NCBI GenBank assembly: GCA_012845835.1
Contig: JABAKD010000014.1
Location: forward strand, 1,356,501-1,420,500
Reading direction: 5' to 3'
DNA: 64,000 nucleotides
Origin: Undaria pinnatifida
Taxonomy: Eukaryota; Sar; Phaeophyceae; Laminariales; Alariaceae
This document shows, piece by piece, positions 11,701-22,550 of the stretch (its first letter is position 1; each line of letters opens with the position of its first letter). The position numbers and the translations under genes were made by a program. The notes beneath the pieces are model-generated. The model was not told the DNA's origin and searched no databases. It saw nothing but the letters and a program-made list of their open reading frames with translations.

Positions 11701-14452
11701 TAAAATAGAATGAAAACACCCAACTTTTTAGATCACTCCAGCCAGTAGACTAGTAGACCTTACACCTTGCGAGTTACTCGACACTATGGTTGACGCATAC
11801 TGTGACTGAGACCAAGAGGACTATAGCACTATACAATGGTTGATCGGGTTGGGGTTCGAGTCAGGGATAGGTATACTGTAACCGGTCGCCCCGGTGGCGT
11901 ATCAGGTTATCCTCGGGCCTGGTATAGGTCAGTTTCATGTGTTCGAGTCTCCCCGAGTGCATACCCGTATACGTTCGTACGGACTTCGTCTCGTGTACTT
12001 GACTTGCAGCAAGCGCGAGAGCGTGAGTTAGCAACACTCGAGGAAAAATCGACGAGCAGTGGGATTACTGTACCCTGCGCGCGATAAAAATTGAAGGCAG
12101 GAACCGGGGGGGAGAGGGGACAACACGTGTGACCACAGCTTGTCCAGGAGTTGGAAAGTAGAATTGTGAAAAAAATAAAAAGTAATTGTAGGGTCCACAG
12201 CAGTTCACAGCCTGGGAGCACAGAATTGACATGTCTTTAGGACGAAGAATTAGCACGGACTCTGGGGGTACTGATGTCGTTGGGTAGGAGAGAACGGTAT
12301 AATGTGAAAAACACACAAGACACCCAGTGTTTTTTTTTTTTTTTATCCTCCGGCGGAATGGTGAAAAATAAAGCTTTAGCTCACCACACTTCCACGTACA
12401 CCCAGTGGTGTTTCTGACGCACACTAAGGTATCGGTGCATCGCTTGAGCTCTATGTCCCACCCAACAACTGATCACCACTATTGATTGAACAACTGATGC
12501 ATTACTATTAATTGAACAACATGATGAAGTGCCACCCGAAGAAAAATCCCATGTCCTCGGCCTACACTCATCATTTCGCGAAAAAGTACCAGGAATTCAA
12601 AAATTCCGACGGTGTTGGGCTAAGGGGGCCCCGTCATGACATCTTTTTTGGTCGAAGTTAGCCGAAAAATGGTACTACGCCCCTCTATCTTACACAGCAG
12701 CAGCGACCTTCATGTATTGCTTCACTGGGTTGGGGTTAGGGTTCGCTACACTCGTATCCTCATATCGTACCAGTGACCCTCGACGAAAGTATAAATAGTG
12801 TCGAACGACTGGCAAGGTGCCCTTGCTCCTGCCACTATCGAACCATCTCTCACCTGAACGTTGCGAGGCTTGGTGCGGACGTCGTAAATGTACGGCCACT
12901 CGAACCAGGGGACGACGAAGTGCATCCCCTCAGACATAACGCCTTCTTTTACCCCGGTCAGGCGGTTGAAGATGATCGCCCGGTGGCCACCGTCCACTGT
13001 TGTGACATCATGATCGCGGCCGCAATTCGTCAGAAAACAATAAACCGTCAGGCGGAAAGTCTGAAACCGCCACTATAGAAAATGTGTGACCGCCACTCAG
13101 AGAATGTGAAACCGTCACTCACAAGATGTGAAACCCTCACTGTACAAATTTGAACGGTCACTCAGAGAAGGCGAAACCGTCACTGTTGAAACTGTGAGAT
13201 CCCAGTGAGGCAGGCGATTGGTGATGATGCGCGGTGACCACGGTACACTGCGATAGAATAATAATGAAGAGTGTCATCACGATCGCGGCCGCAACTGGTC
13301 ACAAAACGTGAAACCATCAAAACAAGAAGTATGAAAAGCCGTCACCGCCTTAGAGAAAGCGAAGCCGCTACATACATAACGTGAAAACGCCACATATAAA
13401 TTGTGAAACCCCGGTGAGGACGGTTGATGATGATCGCGACGTGACCACCGTCCACTGTGACGAAAAGAAAACGTTGATATCCGTATAAAACTATGGCTTG
13501 CGCTGAGGGAGTAGTAACGGTGAACGCCAGTACGGGCAGCTCCCGCTGTCGTTACCATGGGAAGTGAAGGATGACACAGCTAGCGCAGGGTTGCAAATAC
13601 AATTGAGACAAAATGAAACACGACATGTACTTCGAAGTATGAAAAAAGTGGAAATGTGGTGAGATGAAGCTCTATTTTTCCCATTCGACAGAGGGCATGA
13701 AAAAATATTAAAATAAAACGTGATTTCGACCGCATGAAATATTTGCCTTGATTTCCTCCTTGTTCCTACCCCAAAACACAGAATATATATATATAAATAC
13801 ATGTTTACATTAAACAGCCCCCAATCAACAAAACAATCACAATGATGGACACTGTCCAATAAAAGGGCGGTACAGGGTAGCTCCGAGGGAAAAAAAAATT
13901 TGGTCGGTGGCATAACCGCGTACGAAACCTGTCTTCCACTTTCGCCCCCTTTGCCATCCCTCTATACTATGAATTATGGGCCCATCTACGCCCGTGAAAA
14001 CGAACATCCAACTCCGAAATCTACACCTGGCATGTACTTTCTACTCCCCATACCTCTTCGTGTAGACTATATTTGTGGGCCAATCGTCTACGCTCGCGTC
14101 TCACCAGTGAATACCGAGTTGTAACCGCAGTATCCCACCGCGCCGAGGACTATGGCGGTGTTGAGGAGGGGGAGAAGTGGTCCGCCCCCGCTCGGGATCT
14201 TGTTAAACGCTGCCTGCGGGTCCAGCACACGCGCGCGAAAGTAGATTGGTGAAGCGCGAAATATTGCATACATTGGACACACCAGATCCCCATTTGATGG
14301 TTTGGAAAAAATAAAACCAACAAAACCAACAACAACAAAAAAATAAATTTTCAAGCACAAAACCCCACAAGATGGCGACGAACCACCGGCAGCATCGAAA
14401 TAACAAGGACGCACAAAGATTGCCAGTACTCACTCACCCTTACTCCCGCCAT
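5799..14452 (-). CDS. PHB2: Prohibitin-2 (mitochondrial inner-membrane SPFH protein), complete, 8 exons
   Basis: Prohibitin-2 forms ring complexes with prohibitin-1 in the mitochondrial inner membrane, where they act as scaffold and chaperone. Exons in transcription order: 14438-14452, 14105-14213, 12854-12996, 11085-11190, 10559-10653, 8252-8380, 7483-7542, 5799-6056 (with stop). Phases close at every junction and give 304 codons, against about 300 for the family. Residues 6-41 hold one hydrophobic segment ([15 protein letters not shown]), the usual N-terminal anchor. The SPFH domain follows with [50 protein letters not shown] and [15 protein letters not shown]; then a charged helix and AEGEA (226-230). 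The start is a five-codon exon (MAGVR) in a good Kozak context (ACACCATGG) with donor GTGAGT. The intron after exon 6 has a GC donor (CAG then GCAAGT). The C-terminal 25 or so residues are less certain because the terminal exon has decayed copies just downstream. The gene is long only because of its repeat-filled introns. Confidence 0.93.
6300..6710. repeat. Dispersed repeat, partner of 32110-32500
   Basis: About 400 bp shared with 32110-32500, including GGGTGAGCTGCATCCT, GCCTACTTTCTT, CCAGAGACAGCA and CTCGTGGGTGCC. A third fragment with CATGCATGGCCGTAGTCTTA lies at about 29250-29340. It is part of the flank and 3' region beyond PHB2 exon 8. Confidence 0.85.
7144..7452. mobile_element. MITE-like element with GCTACGATAGAGGTGCACC-type inverted ends (PHB2 intron 7)
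   Basis: The left end reads CGGTAGAGGTGAACC and the right end CTCTATCGTAGC. The pair matches the ends of the copies at 25914-26152 and 46436-46746, which also share TTAAGGA(A/G)(C/T)CCCG near the right end. No coding capacity, so non-autonomous. It ends 30 bp from the PHB2 exon-7 donor. Confidence 0.7.
7806..7885 (-). repeat. Decayed copy of the PHB2 exon-6 3' end and donor
   Basis: Plus-strand TTTCGACTTGCCTGCTTGGC followed by CTCA is identical here and at the true exon end (8241-8264), after which similarity decays. The reading frame is broken. The GC donor motif is kept. Confidence 0.9.
8160..8235 (-). repeat. Second decayed copy of the PHB2 exon-6 end
   Basis: Encodes a degenerate [14 protein letters not shown] on the minus strand immediately downstream of the true [14 protein letters not shown] exon end. 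The splice-site region has diverged. Confidence 0.9.
8462..8985. repeat. C/A-only strand-asymmetric array, about 13-bp unit (PHB2 intron 5)
   Basis: Over 500 bp of CCACACCAAACCA-type units with small variants; the plus strand has almost no G or T. The open frame on the minus strand (Trp/Gly/Val-rich) is a by-product of the repeat. Confidence 0.95.
9355..9393. repeat. (CCCG)n microsatellite
   Basis: About nine tandem CCCG units, with poly-G and poly-C runs further right at 9590-9602 and 9684-9694, in PHB2 intron 5. Confidence 0.9.
10771..10850 (-). repeat. Decayed copy of the PHB2 exon-5 acceptor end
   Basis: CTCGTCGTAGTC(T/C)AACCTCGG and following bases at 10641-10720 recur at 10780-10850. 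The repeated block spans the first codons of exon 5 and the upstream intron, so an acceptor-side echo lies in the intron. Confidence 0.85.
12040..12410. repeat. Cluster of dispersed repeat fragments (PHB2 intron 3)
   Basis: About 12050-12170 resembles 50145-50290 (GGAACCGGGGGGG, a GACCACAG-TTGTCC core). About 12230-12310 resembles 36545-36620 and 35510-35590 (AGCACGGAC, TGTCGTTGGGT, GAACGGT-TAATGTG). About 12335-12405 is a reverse copy of the TACGTGGAAGTGTGGTGAGC repeat seen at 13620, 14830 and 37680. Confidence 0.7.
13030..13200. repeat. Short tandem units, about 28 bp (PHB2 intron 2)
   Basis: Degenerate units of the type GTGAAACCGTCACT(C/G) with AGAG/ACAAGA spacers, at least five copies between the exon-3 acceptor and its decayed copies. 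Confidence 0.85.
13203..13465 (-). repeat. Two decayed copies of the PHB2 exon-3 acceptor end
   Basis: The block GATGATCGC-CGGTG(G/A)CCACCGTCCACTGT at the true acceptor (12970-13000) recurs at about 13215-13310, where the adjacent GATCGCGGCCGCAA is also kept, and at about 13420-13465. Confidence 0.85.
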
Positions 14453-16980
14453 GGTGTCCTGTGGCTTATCCCAGCAGGTGTTTTAGGCGTCGCTGCCGCG
14501 GCTTCTACTACTACCCGCTCCGGAACGGTTTGCGTTTGCCTCCTGTAAGGGGGAGTGCGGGTGGAAACGACACGCAGCAGTCGGCGTCGGTTAATTTTTT
14601 CCTCGTTACATGCAGTCTCCTCGCTTTCCGTGGCGACTCTTACAACGTGCTTATGTGTCTGATACTCACGTGCTCTGATTGAAGTACGCTGATTTCAGAC
14701 TTCACTCTTGAGCTTTCATTTCTTGCTTGGTGTACGTACGACTTGCTTCAATCGTACGATATGTGCATTGTTTAGGTGTATTTGATGTTTTTCGCGGAGG
14801 CGAAAGGAACTGAGTTAAATCGACACACAACGTGTATGAAAATACGTGGAAGTGTGGTGAGCTAAAGCTTTGTTTTTCCCCATCCGCCGGAGGATATAAA
14901 AAAAAAACAAAGAAAGTAATTTTCTACCCCCGAGTTATTGGAGTCTGTCCTGTGACCACGGACTAGACCACGTCGACGGATTGATTTAACGTGAAAACAA
15001 CAGCCAACAACAACGCAAGTATGTGCGGTACAGGGTGCAGGTACGCCACAACGAATATTACTCCAAAGACTGTAGGCCTGCCTATCAACCGCACCCATTC
15101 CAACAACAATTGTCCTAGCCACCAGGCCTGACTAACAGCAGTCGCGCCCTCCATTTGGGTCAATCCGCTATACCCGCGCAAATTCAGGACACAACCGAAG
15201 TGGCCCTCTACGTCAGCGCGGTACAGGACGCAGGCAGACCACAACAATAGTCCTATCAATAGCGATTGTAGACTAAGCTCTAAAACTCATCTGGGCCGGT
15301 CGGTGTAACCCACCGGATTACTTGCGCCGTGGCTAATTGTTTTTCCTCCTTTTTTCGACGTAAGACACCCCCCTGTATTACTATACTACTACTATAAATA
15401 GGATTTAAAGTACAATAGTCACGTCCCTAAGGGGGAGCTTACAGCCTCTATCGATAGCCCTATCAACAGCAATGGCGCCGCCCCCTCCTGTAAATGGGAT
15501 GTACAACGATCAAAGATAGCACTCTGACGCACGCGTCGACAAAACGGGTGTGCACCCAAAAAAAGCTGGAGCTCTTTATTTGAGGACCTCTACATCTTGC
15601 GCAAACCTTACTCCGAGAAGAAAATGAACGCGAAAATCCGATGAACAACTCCACGGCCCAGACACACGAAAGCGAACCCCGACGAACAACCACACGGCCT
15701 CAGCATACGACGAATACTATACATTTCAAAAGGCAAACAAAATTTCCAGCGACGATTCGGCGCCGCCTCAGTTCCAATGTCTTGGTCAAATAGGCATACC
15801 TCCATCGTAGCACGCTTGTAACGGCGGCAGTTCAGTACAGTGCAGTGCGGTACGGGGTAGGTATAGGAAGGCCACAACAACAGCCATACTGTAGCCTCGA
15901 GGCCTACCGGCGACAGTCGCCCGTTGATGTAAATATGCTACAAGCAAGCATCCGTACAACTCGTGACGCTGCGGACACAATCGAAGTGGGGAAAACGGAG
16001 ATGTACGACACGCGTGTAGATAGCATGACGATGCGCTTCATACCGCATATTCTTCCTAGACCACGCTTCTCGTTGTTAATGTCCCTGTGTAACAGGGCAT
16101 TCATTTGATCTGGACAGCGTGTTGCGCGCAGCGCGTTCGCCATGAAGATGCCGGGTGTACTCAGAGGGATCGGATCGAGTCTCTGGTGAAGGTACGGATC
16201 AATAGGGCGAGCAATGCTGCCGATCGGCATCGGGCGGCTGTGCTGCACCACCAGCGCGTTTCAGGCGGTCGGCGTGTCGTGCACGACATGAACCGCAGTG
16301 GGTCAGCTCCCCGGAGGGCCGCCAGAGGCCGGCACCCACGTAGGGGCCGCCGGAGAAAATAGTAAAACGTGACTGTACGTTTTGAAAGGCCGCCGGAGAA
16401 AATAATAAAACGTGAATGTACGCCCGAAAAACACTTGACCAAATTTGTGCTTAAAGACGTCAAATATTGTTTGAGCGATACACACATGCATATACGCTCG
16501 AACACCACTTGGCCACGTGCGTTTAGACGCCTTTGAACACGATTTTCGCCTACGGCGAACACAAAAAAAAAAGTGCCTCGAAAAACGTTCCCGACTTCGG
16601 CGAAAAAAACCCATGCATTTTATCTTTGTCGCCTACGTCGAAAAACGTTGCGCGGCGTGAAGCGCGTGTTGCGCTCCTTGCGGCGACTGTTGCGTAAAAC
16701 AGCGATTCCGATCAAAAAGGTGAGCCCGCAGCGCAACAGTTAACCAATGCTTTGCTAGACAGGGCTATTGGAACCAGCTAGCCCGTTTGGGGCTGCAGAC
16801 GGAAAAATACAACAACATAAACTGACCAGACCGACGAGAACAACATCTGTCAAACGAACCAGCTCGGCCTGCGGAGGTAAGAGGTGCACCGAAATTGCAA
16901 TGCAACCACATTTCTGGCGCGCACGCCGCATGATGCTAGCCGTGCTGCTGCGCGTTTCCACTCCAATAAATGGTCACTAA

Positions 16981-17076
16981 GACTGCATTTGGCATAATGT
17001 TGGTCGCCGTGCGTTGGTCCGAAGAGGGCTGCATTTGGCATAATGTTGGTCGCCGTGCGTAGGTCCGAAGAGGGTC
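16981..17076. repeat. 48-bp tandem duplication
   Basis: Two nearly identical units of CTGCATTTGGCATAATGTTG plus GTCGCCGTGCGT(T/A)GGTCCGAAGAGGG. Confidence 0.95.
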
Positions 17077-17630
17077 AACATACAAATAGCACAATCTTAA
17101 GCTAAAGACGATACGTATACAGCACGAACGGACGCCCCCTTTTCATTCAAACACTTCATACGGCGTACGGCAAAGCTCTCGACCCTTCTTGTCTGTCCAA
17201 CCAATACGAACCCAAACCCAACCTGCCTTCGCTTCCGATCAAAACCCTTTAGGACTTCACGGGAAACCGTGCCCAAAAAAAGCGACGATAACACAAAATG
17301 GCTTGATTACGGCGTCGACCGTGCCAAGCAACCGGGGCTACTGTTGTTGCTACTGCATGGTGGTAGGGGATGTGTCCACGCACCGAAACGGAAGGTGAGG
17401 TCCGACACGCACGCAGCACGGTGATATTATTACCGTTGCACGCGCTCCTAGATTTCTTTACCGGATTTGTCGTGCTGCATAATAGGTCGATATAGACCGA
17501 TACACCCACGAAAAAAAAATGTACAAATCGCCATATCCATGAAAAAATGAATATTCGCTGTTATTTGCTTCCCGTCGCATGGATCAAACCACCAGGTACA
17601 TATTTTACACACAGTGGAGTTGTACAGGTG

Positions 17631-17868
17631 CCCCAATAAGGCGGTATCCCTATATAAGGCGGTACGCCGATGTAAGGCGGTCAAAACCGCTTGACGCGAC
17701 CGGGGAATCGCACTCATAGCTTACTAACAACCTATTAATAGAACGAATAAGGCGGCCTCCTACTAACAACCTATTAATAGAACGAACAAGGCGGCTTCCC
17801 TCTACAAGGCGGTCATATTGTTCTCTATAGTGTATACCACACCACCGCCTTAATGGGGGACGCCTACT
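17631..17868. mobile_element. MITE-like element with CCCCAATAAGGCGGT inverted ends
   Basis: Left end GCCCCAATAAGGCGGTAT; right end ACCGCCTTAATGGGGG, inverted complements with one or two mismatches. Internal AAGGCGGT motifs recur. A related copy lies at about 43965-44125. No protein coding. Confidence 0.75.
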
Positions 17869-18399
17869 ATGCCGACGTGTGGTACTATTATACTATTATT
17901 ACTATACTACTGTAGTGCACCGGCACTGCTTGCGGCAAGGTTAGGCCCTCCAAGGACCAAGGCGTTCACTCATGCGTGCTGCAGTTGCGTGAATAGTATG
18001 GGCAATTGGTCTCCAATGGTCAACACCCCCGCTCAACCACGCACCGTTCTGCCATGCTGCTACGATGCATCATGTGCGGCTGAAAATCGAAGGGGGTCGG
18101 CAAACCAACACCACTGCTGTAGACCATTCGTGGGTTCAGATTTTCGACGACAGGTGAACCATCTTGCGTACGGCGCGAGCGGGTATGAGTACCCCCCCCC
18201 CTGCACGGTACTCAGCGTACGCTGTTCCCAGCTTTCGCTCTTCGGGTGTGATATTTACGTGTTTACTGCTGTAGCAGTGTACTCGTAGACTAAACCGGTA
18301 GGCTGCTGTGGAATCGAGAACGGCGCAGGGGAGAGAAACAGCAATACGAAGCACATCAAGACAACAGCGCCCCGATTACTGTTTACTGCCAAGGTCAAG

Positions 18400-21300
18400 G
18401 TTCACGCTCCCAAAATACTTCATAGTCCCGAGTATAAATCGAGTATGGAAAGTAACTTCATACTCCGAGTATTCGTCGAGTATTTGGAGTAATGGGTAAT
18501 GCGAGTACTTGGAGTACTGCTGTCTGTACTGATGGCCGAAATACTGCGAGTACCCGGAGTATGAGCAGTACTGACCGCCGATATACTGCGTGTATCATGC
18601 TGGGAGTACGAGTACAAAACTCCGAGTATAAGCAGTATTAGCAGTACAAATACTCAGAGTACGAGCAGCATTGAGCGCCGAAATACTGCAGTGCCTGATA
18701 TACGAGTAACATACGCCGAGTATTACTGCCACCTGCAGTACCTCGCAGTATGAAACCCTAAAATACTTTCAAGTATTACTTCACCTTGCAGCATGAAATG
18801 GTCAAATACTGCGAGCATCGGCCATATGAGCCAGTAGAGCTTACCACTTTTTCGACGGCATGGTTGACGCACACTGTGTACGAGACGAATAGGGTTTCAC
18901 CGTACATTGGTTGGTGCGTTTCGTTGGGTTAGGGTTAGGGTATATACAATTCAAGAGTATGTCCACCATGTTATCGAAAAAGCGATAAGGTACCCTCATA
19001 TGAGCAGTACCAACAACCGAACTACTGCAAGTATCAAAGTATGACAAGTACAGAACACGAAAGTACTCAAGTACTTGAAGTATCTACAGTATCGAGTCCC
19101 GAAATACTTGGAGTACTGGGAGCAACCACAGAACCCAAGCCCAAATACTTAAAGTACCCGGGGGTATCCAGAGTCAGCATCGAACCCCGAAATACTGCTA
19201 GTCCCGAAATATTTGCAGTACAACAGAGGCCAAAAATACCGCGAGCGAGTACTCGCGGTATTTGCAGTAACTCCAAAATACTTCAAATGCAGCAGTATTC
19301 AGGACCCACTACTGGCACGTGCACCGGGCGTTCGAAGGTCCACAGGCAACACACATATAATTCCGTCACACGGTCCACCGACACACCGGCCGAGTAGTAC
19401 TGGCAGAATCATAAACACCAGCATCAACCTTCAGCGTTATTGGCGTTGAGCGAAGAGATAGATCGTGTGCAGTTGCAGCTGCGTAGCCTGCGAGCATGAG
19501 CACTCCTTCTGCCGGCGGTGGCGGCGAGCGCGCCTCGTTCACGGCGGGGCCACCAGAGCTGCAGCAGCAGCAGGAGCAGCAGCAGCAGCAACAAGCGACC
19601 AGCAGCAGACGCAGCAGCAGCAGCAGACGCAGCAGCAGCAGCAGCAGCAGCAGCAGCTAATCACAAAGACACTTGTAGCAACAGCCGCAGTCGGAGGAGG
19701 GGGCAGGACTTCAGCCTGAGCCTGCACCGCAGCCACAACAGTCGATTGTCGCGAAGAGCAGCATCACAAGGAGCACAAGCTCGCGTGCCGACGTTCTTGA
19801 CCAACGATGCACAGATGCCCCCTAAAATACTTGATGCTCCGAGTATACTTCCGAGTATTTGAAGTATTTGGTACTGCGAGAACTCCAGGTAATGCCGAAA
19901 AATTGCGAGTACTGGGAGTATGCGCAGTGCTGATGGCCGAAATACTGCCGAGTACTGGGAGTATAAGGAACAAAAAACTTCCGAGTACAAGTAGTACTCG
20001 CAGTAGAAACATCTGAAATACTGCCAGTACTGTACTCAAGAGTGTCAGCAATATTAACCCCCGAAAAATTGCAGTATAAAGTAACGTACTCCGAGTATTG
20101 CTGCCACCTTCAGTACCTCGCAGTACAAAAGCCTGAAAAACTATTACTCCACCTCGCAGACCGAGACGGTGAAATGCTGCGAGTATGGGCAGTACGAGCA
20201 GTACTATTATATTATACTACGGTAGCAGGTACCAGGTAAGGTATAATTTTGTGAGCATATGATACCCTTTGTATTGCCTTGGGGTAAGCGTAAACCTTAC
20301 ATAGTTAGCTAGTAAACCTTGCACGGATCGGATGCTACAAGTACCGGGGGGTGAAATGAAGTAAAGTTTTGGGAGAAAAAATACTCCGGGTACTTCGTGT
20401 GCTCGCAGTGTTTCGGGGGTTATGTACCGTGAATACTGCGAGTACAGTACTCGTGGTATTTCGGGGTTCTGTACTGCAGATACTCCCGATACTTCCACGT
20501 ATTTCGAGGTTTGATACTGCTGCTGTGGATACTCGCAGTACTTCAAGTATTTTGGGGTCCGATACTTTGGAATTACTTCAAGTATTTCGGGGTTCTATAC
20601 TCCAGGTACTCACGGTACTTGCAGTATTGTGTTTTGTGGCTGCTATAATAGTACTGTTCGTACTGCCAATACTCGCAGCATTCACCGTCTCGGACTGCGA
20701 GGTGGAGTAATACTTCGAGTTTTTCAGGCTTTCGTACTGCGAGGTACTGAAGGTGGCAGCAGTACTCGGAGTACGTTACTTTATACTGCAATTTTTCGGG
20801 GGTAAATATTGCTGACACTCTTGAGTGCAGTACTGACACTCTTGAGTGCAGTACTGGCAGTATTTCAGATGTTTCTACTACGAGTATTACTTGTACTCGG
20901 ATGTTTTGTTCTCCTCATGCCCCCAGCACTTGGCGGTATTTCGGCCATCAGTGCTCCGCACACTCCCAGTACTCGCAATTTTTCGGCATTACCTGGAGTA
21001 CTCGCAGTGCCAAGAACTTCAAGCACTCGAAGTATACTCGAAGCATGGACTATTCTGGGGGGCATCTGTGCATCGTTCGTCATGAACGTCGGCACGAGAG
21101 CTTGTGCCTCTTTTGATGCCGCTCTTCGTGACAATTCACTGTTATGGGTGCGGTGCAGGCGCAGGCTCTGGGGTCAGCCAAATTACTGCAAGTACCATGA
21201 GTACCTGGAGTATAGAAGCCCGAAATACTTGAAGTAATTCCAAAGAAGTATCAAGTACTGCGAGTATCCACAGCAGCAGTCAAGTACTGCGAGTATCCAC

Positions 21301-21600
21301 AGCAGCAGTATCAAACCTCGAAATACTTGGAAGTATCGGGAGTATCTGCAGTACAAAACCCCGACATACCATGAGTACCGTACTCGCAGTTTTCGCAGTA
21401 CATAACCCCGAAACACTGCGAGTACACGAAGGACCCGGAGTATTTTTTTCTCCCAAAACTGTACTTCATTTCACCCCCCGGTACTTGTGGCATCCGTGCA
21501 AGGTTTAGTAGCTAAGGAGGTAAGGTTTGCGTTTTCCCCAAGGTATATCATATGCTCGCAAAAAAATACCGTACCTACTATTATACCATGGTTTAACGTA
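18400..21600. repeat. Large degenerate minisatellite with A-B-A'-B' inverted blocks
   Basis: About 45-bp units built on TACTGCGAGTACTT / TACTCGCAGTATTTCGGGG in both orientations. At a larger scale, 19.70-20.23 kb (A) is repeated inverted at 20.64-21.18 kb, and 20.23-20.57 kb (B) is repeated inverted at 21.18-21.60 kb. The motif is nearly self-complementary, so fold-back is expected everywhere. Long open frames are by-products. Confidence 0.92.
19553..19662. repeat. CAG trinucleotide run
   Basis: Imperfect (CAG)n, with ten uninterrupted units near 19629-19659, at the left edge of block A of the minisatellite. Confidence 0.95.
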
Positions 21601-21646
21601 ACTTTAGATGATACCAGGTAGATTCGTAGTCTACATGTACACCTTT

Positions 21647-22550
21647 TGTAATGAGGCGCGTGAAGCGCGCAGCGCTGAGCCTTTTTTCTTCGTTTTCCCT
21701 GGGGAAAAAGCCTTTTCATATTGGATCGCATACGAGGGTAGGGTGCCTCAAAATATTTTCTCTGTTGGTGTGTGATTGTGTGTATGTTTTGTTCAAGCCA
21801 TCACTTTTTTCGGCCACGTTTGTCCACCGCACTCAACGTACACGGCACCAAGGCCAGTTCCGACGGGTCCTGTGCACGCACAAAAACTAGGCAACTCTTC
21901 TCGCGCTGGTGTCGCCGGAAGTCGATGAGACTTGGTCGAGACAGGTGCGACAACGTGTGATTTCACAGGCGTTGCTGGGCTACGTAAGATACGAGTACGA
22001 CAGTATGGGTTTCTCCGATGTTGGTTGTGTGTTTTGGTGATCGGAGATAGATGCAGATCGTCCCTTCAAGAGTTCGACCGAAAAAAACGGGCCAACTACA
22101 GCAGTATCTACCTATGCTGCTGCTGTACGTGTACCTATTTTCAGGAGGTTGATAACGAGACACACGCACAGCGACACTGACCCGGCTCTGGTCGCGTATG
22201 CCGCGCTGCTGTTATTACCGCTGCTACACCCTCTGCTTCTGCTGTGCTGCTGCTGCTGATCTAATGCTGCCCCTGCAATAAAAAAGTACAGCGCCACCAG
22301 TCGTATGAGTGCCGACTTGTTCTTTTCTCTGAAAACAGAACGTTACTATCAAACAGCGTAGATGTTCGTTCGCGTTGGTTTGTTCAGTTCGCATCTTCTA
22401 CTGTCTACCAAAATGACAAGGTATGCCGCTTGTCTTTCGATTGCTGGTCTCCCCTGTGTTTTCCGTGTTCACCGAGCATCCCAGATTGGACTATTAATAC
22501 TGCAGGTATAGAGGCAGCACGCCTCATTATTTAACCAAATACTAGTACCT
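21647..22550. repeat. Dispersed repeat of about 0.9 kb, partner of 52951-54191
   Basis: Both copies start with AATGAGGCGCG(T/C)GAAGCGCG plus CAGCGCTGAG and share GGATCGCATACGAGGGTAGG, CGCACTCAACGTACACGGCA and the ACCAAGGCCAGT block. They are probably mobile, but no coding region or clear inverted ends are seen. Confidence 0.9.

Larger units (their letters stand above)
14453..18399. other. No gene recognised upstream of PHB2
   Basis: Short open frames only. 14826-14915 is a copy of the TACGTGGAAGTGTGGTGAGC repeat, ending with CCATCCGCCGGAGGAT. 16320-16560 has small local repeats (GGCCGCCGGAGAAAATA twice). An open stretch at 16130-16260 is GC-rich with a possible AG acceptor and GTACGG donor, but I do not recognise its product. 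Confidence 0.4.

Noticed and set aside
11846-11880. GGGGTTCGAGTCAGG resembling a tRNA T-arm
   Set aside because: No acceptor stem, D-arm or anticodon arm can be built around it.
16105-16362. GC-rich open frames on both strands with possible splice sites
   Set aside because: Neither strand's product is recognisable and both are equally open, as expected for GC-rich chance frames.
19764-21237. Leu/Val-rich frames duplicated on both strands
   Set aside because: They lie wholly in the inverted minisatellite blocks; similarity between them reflects the DNA repeat.
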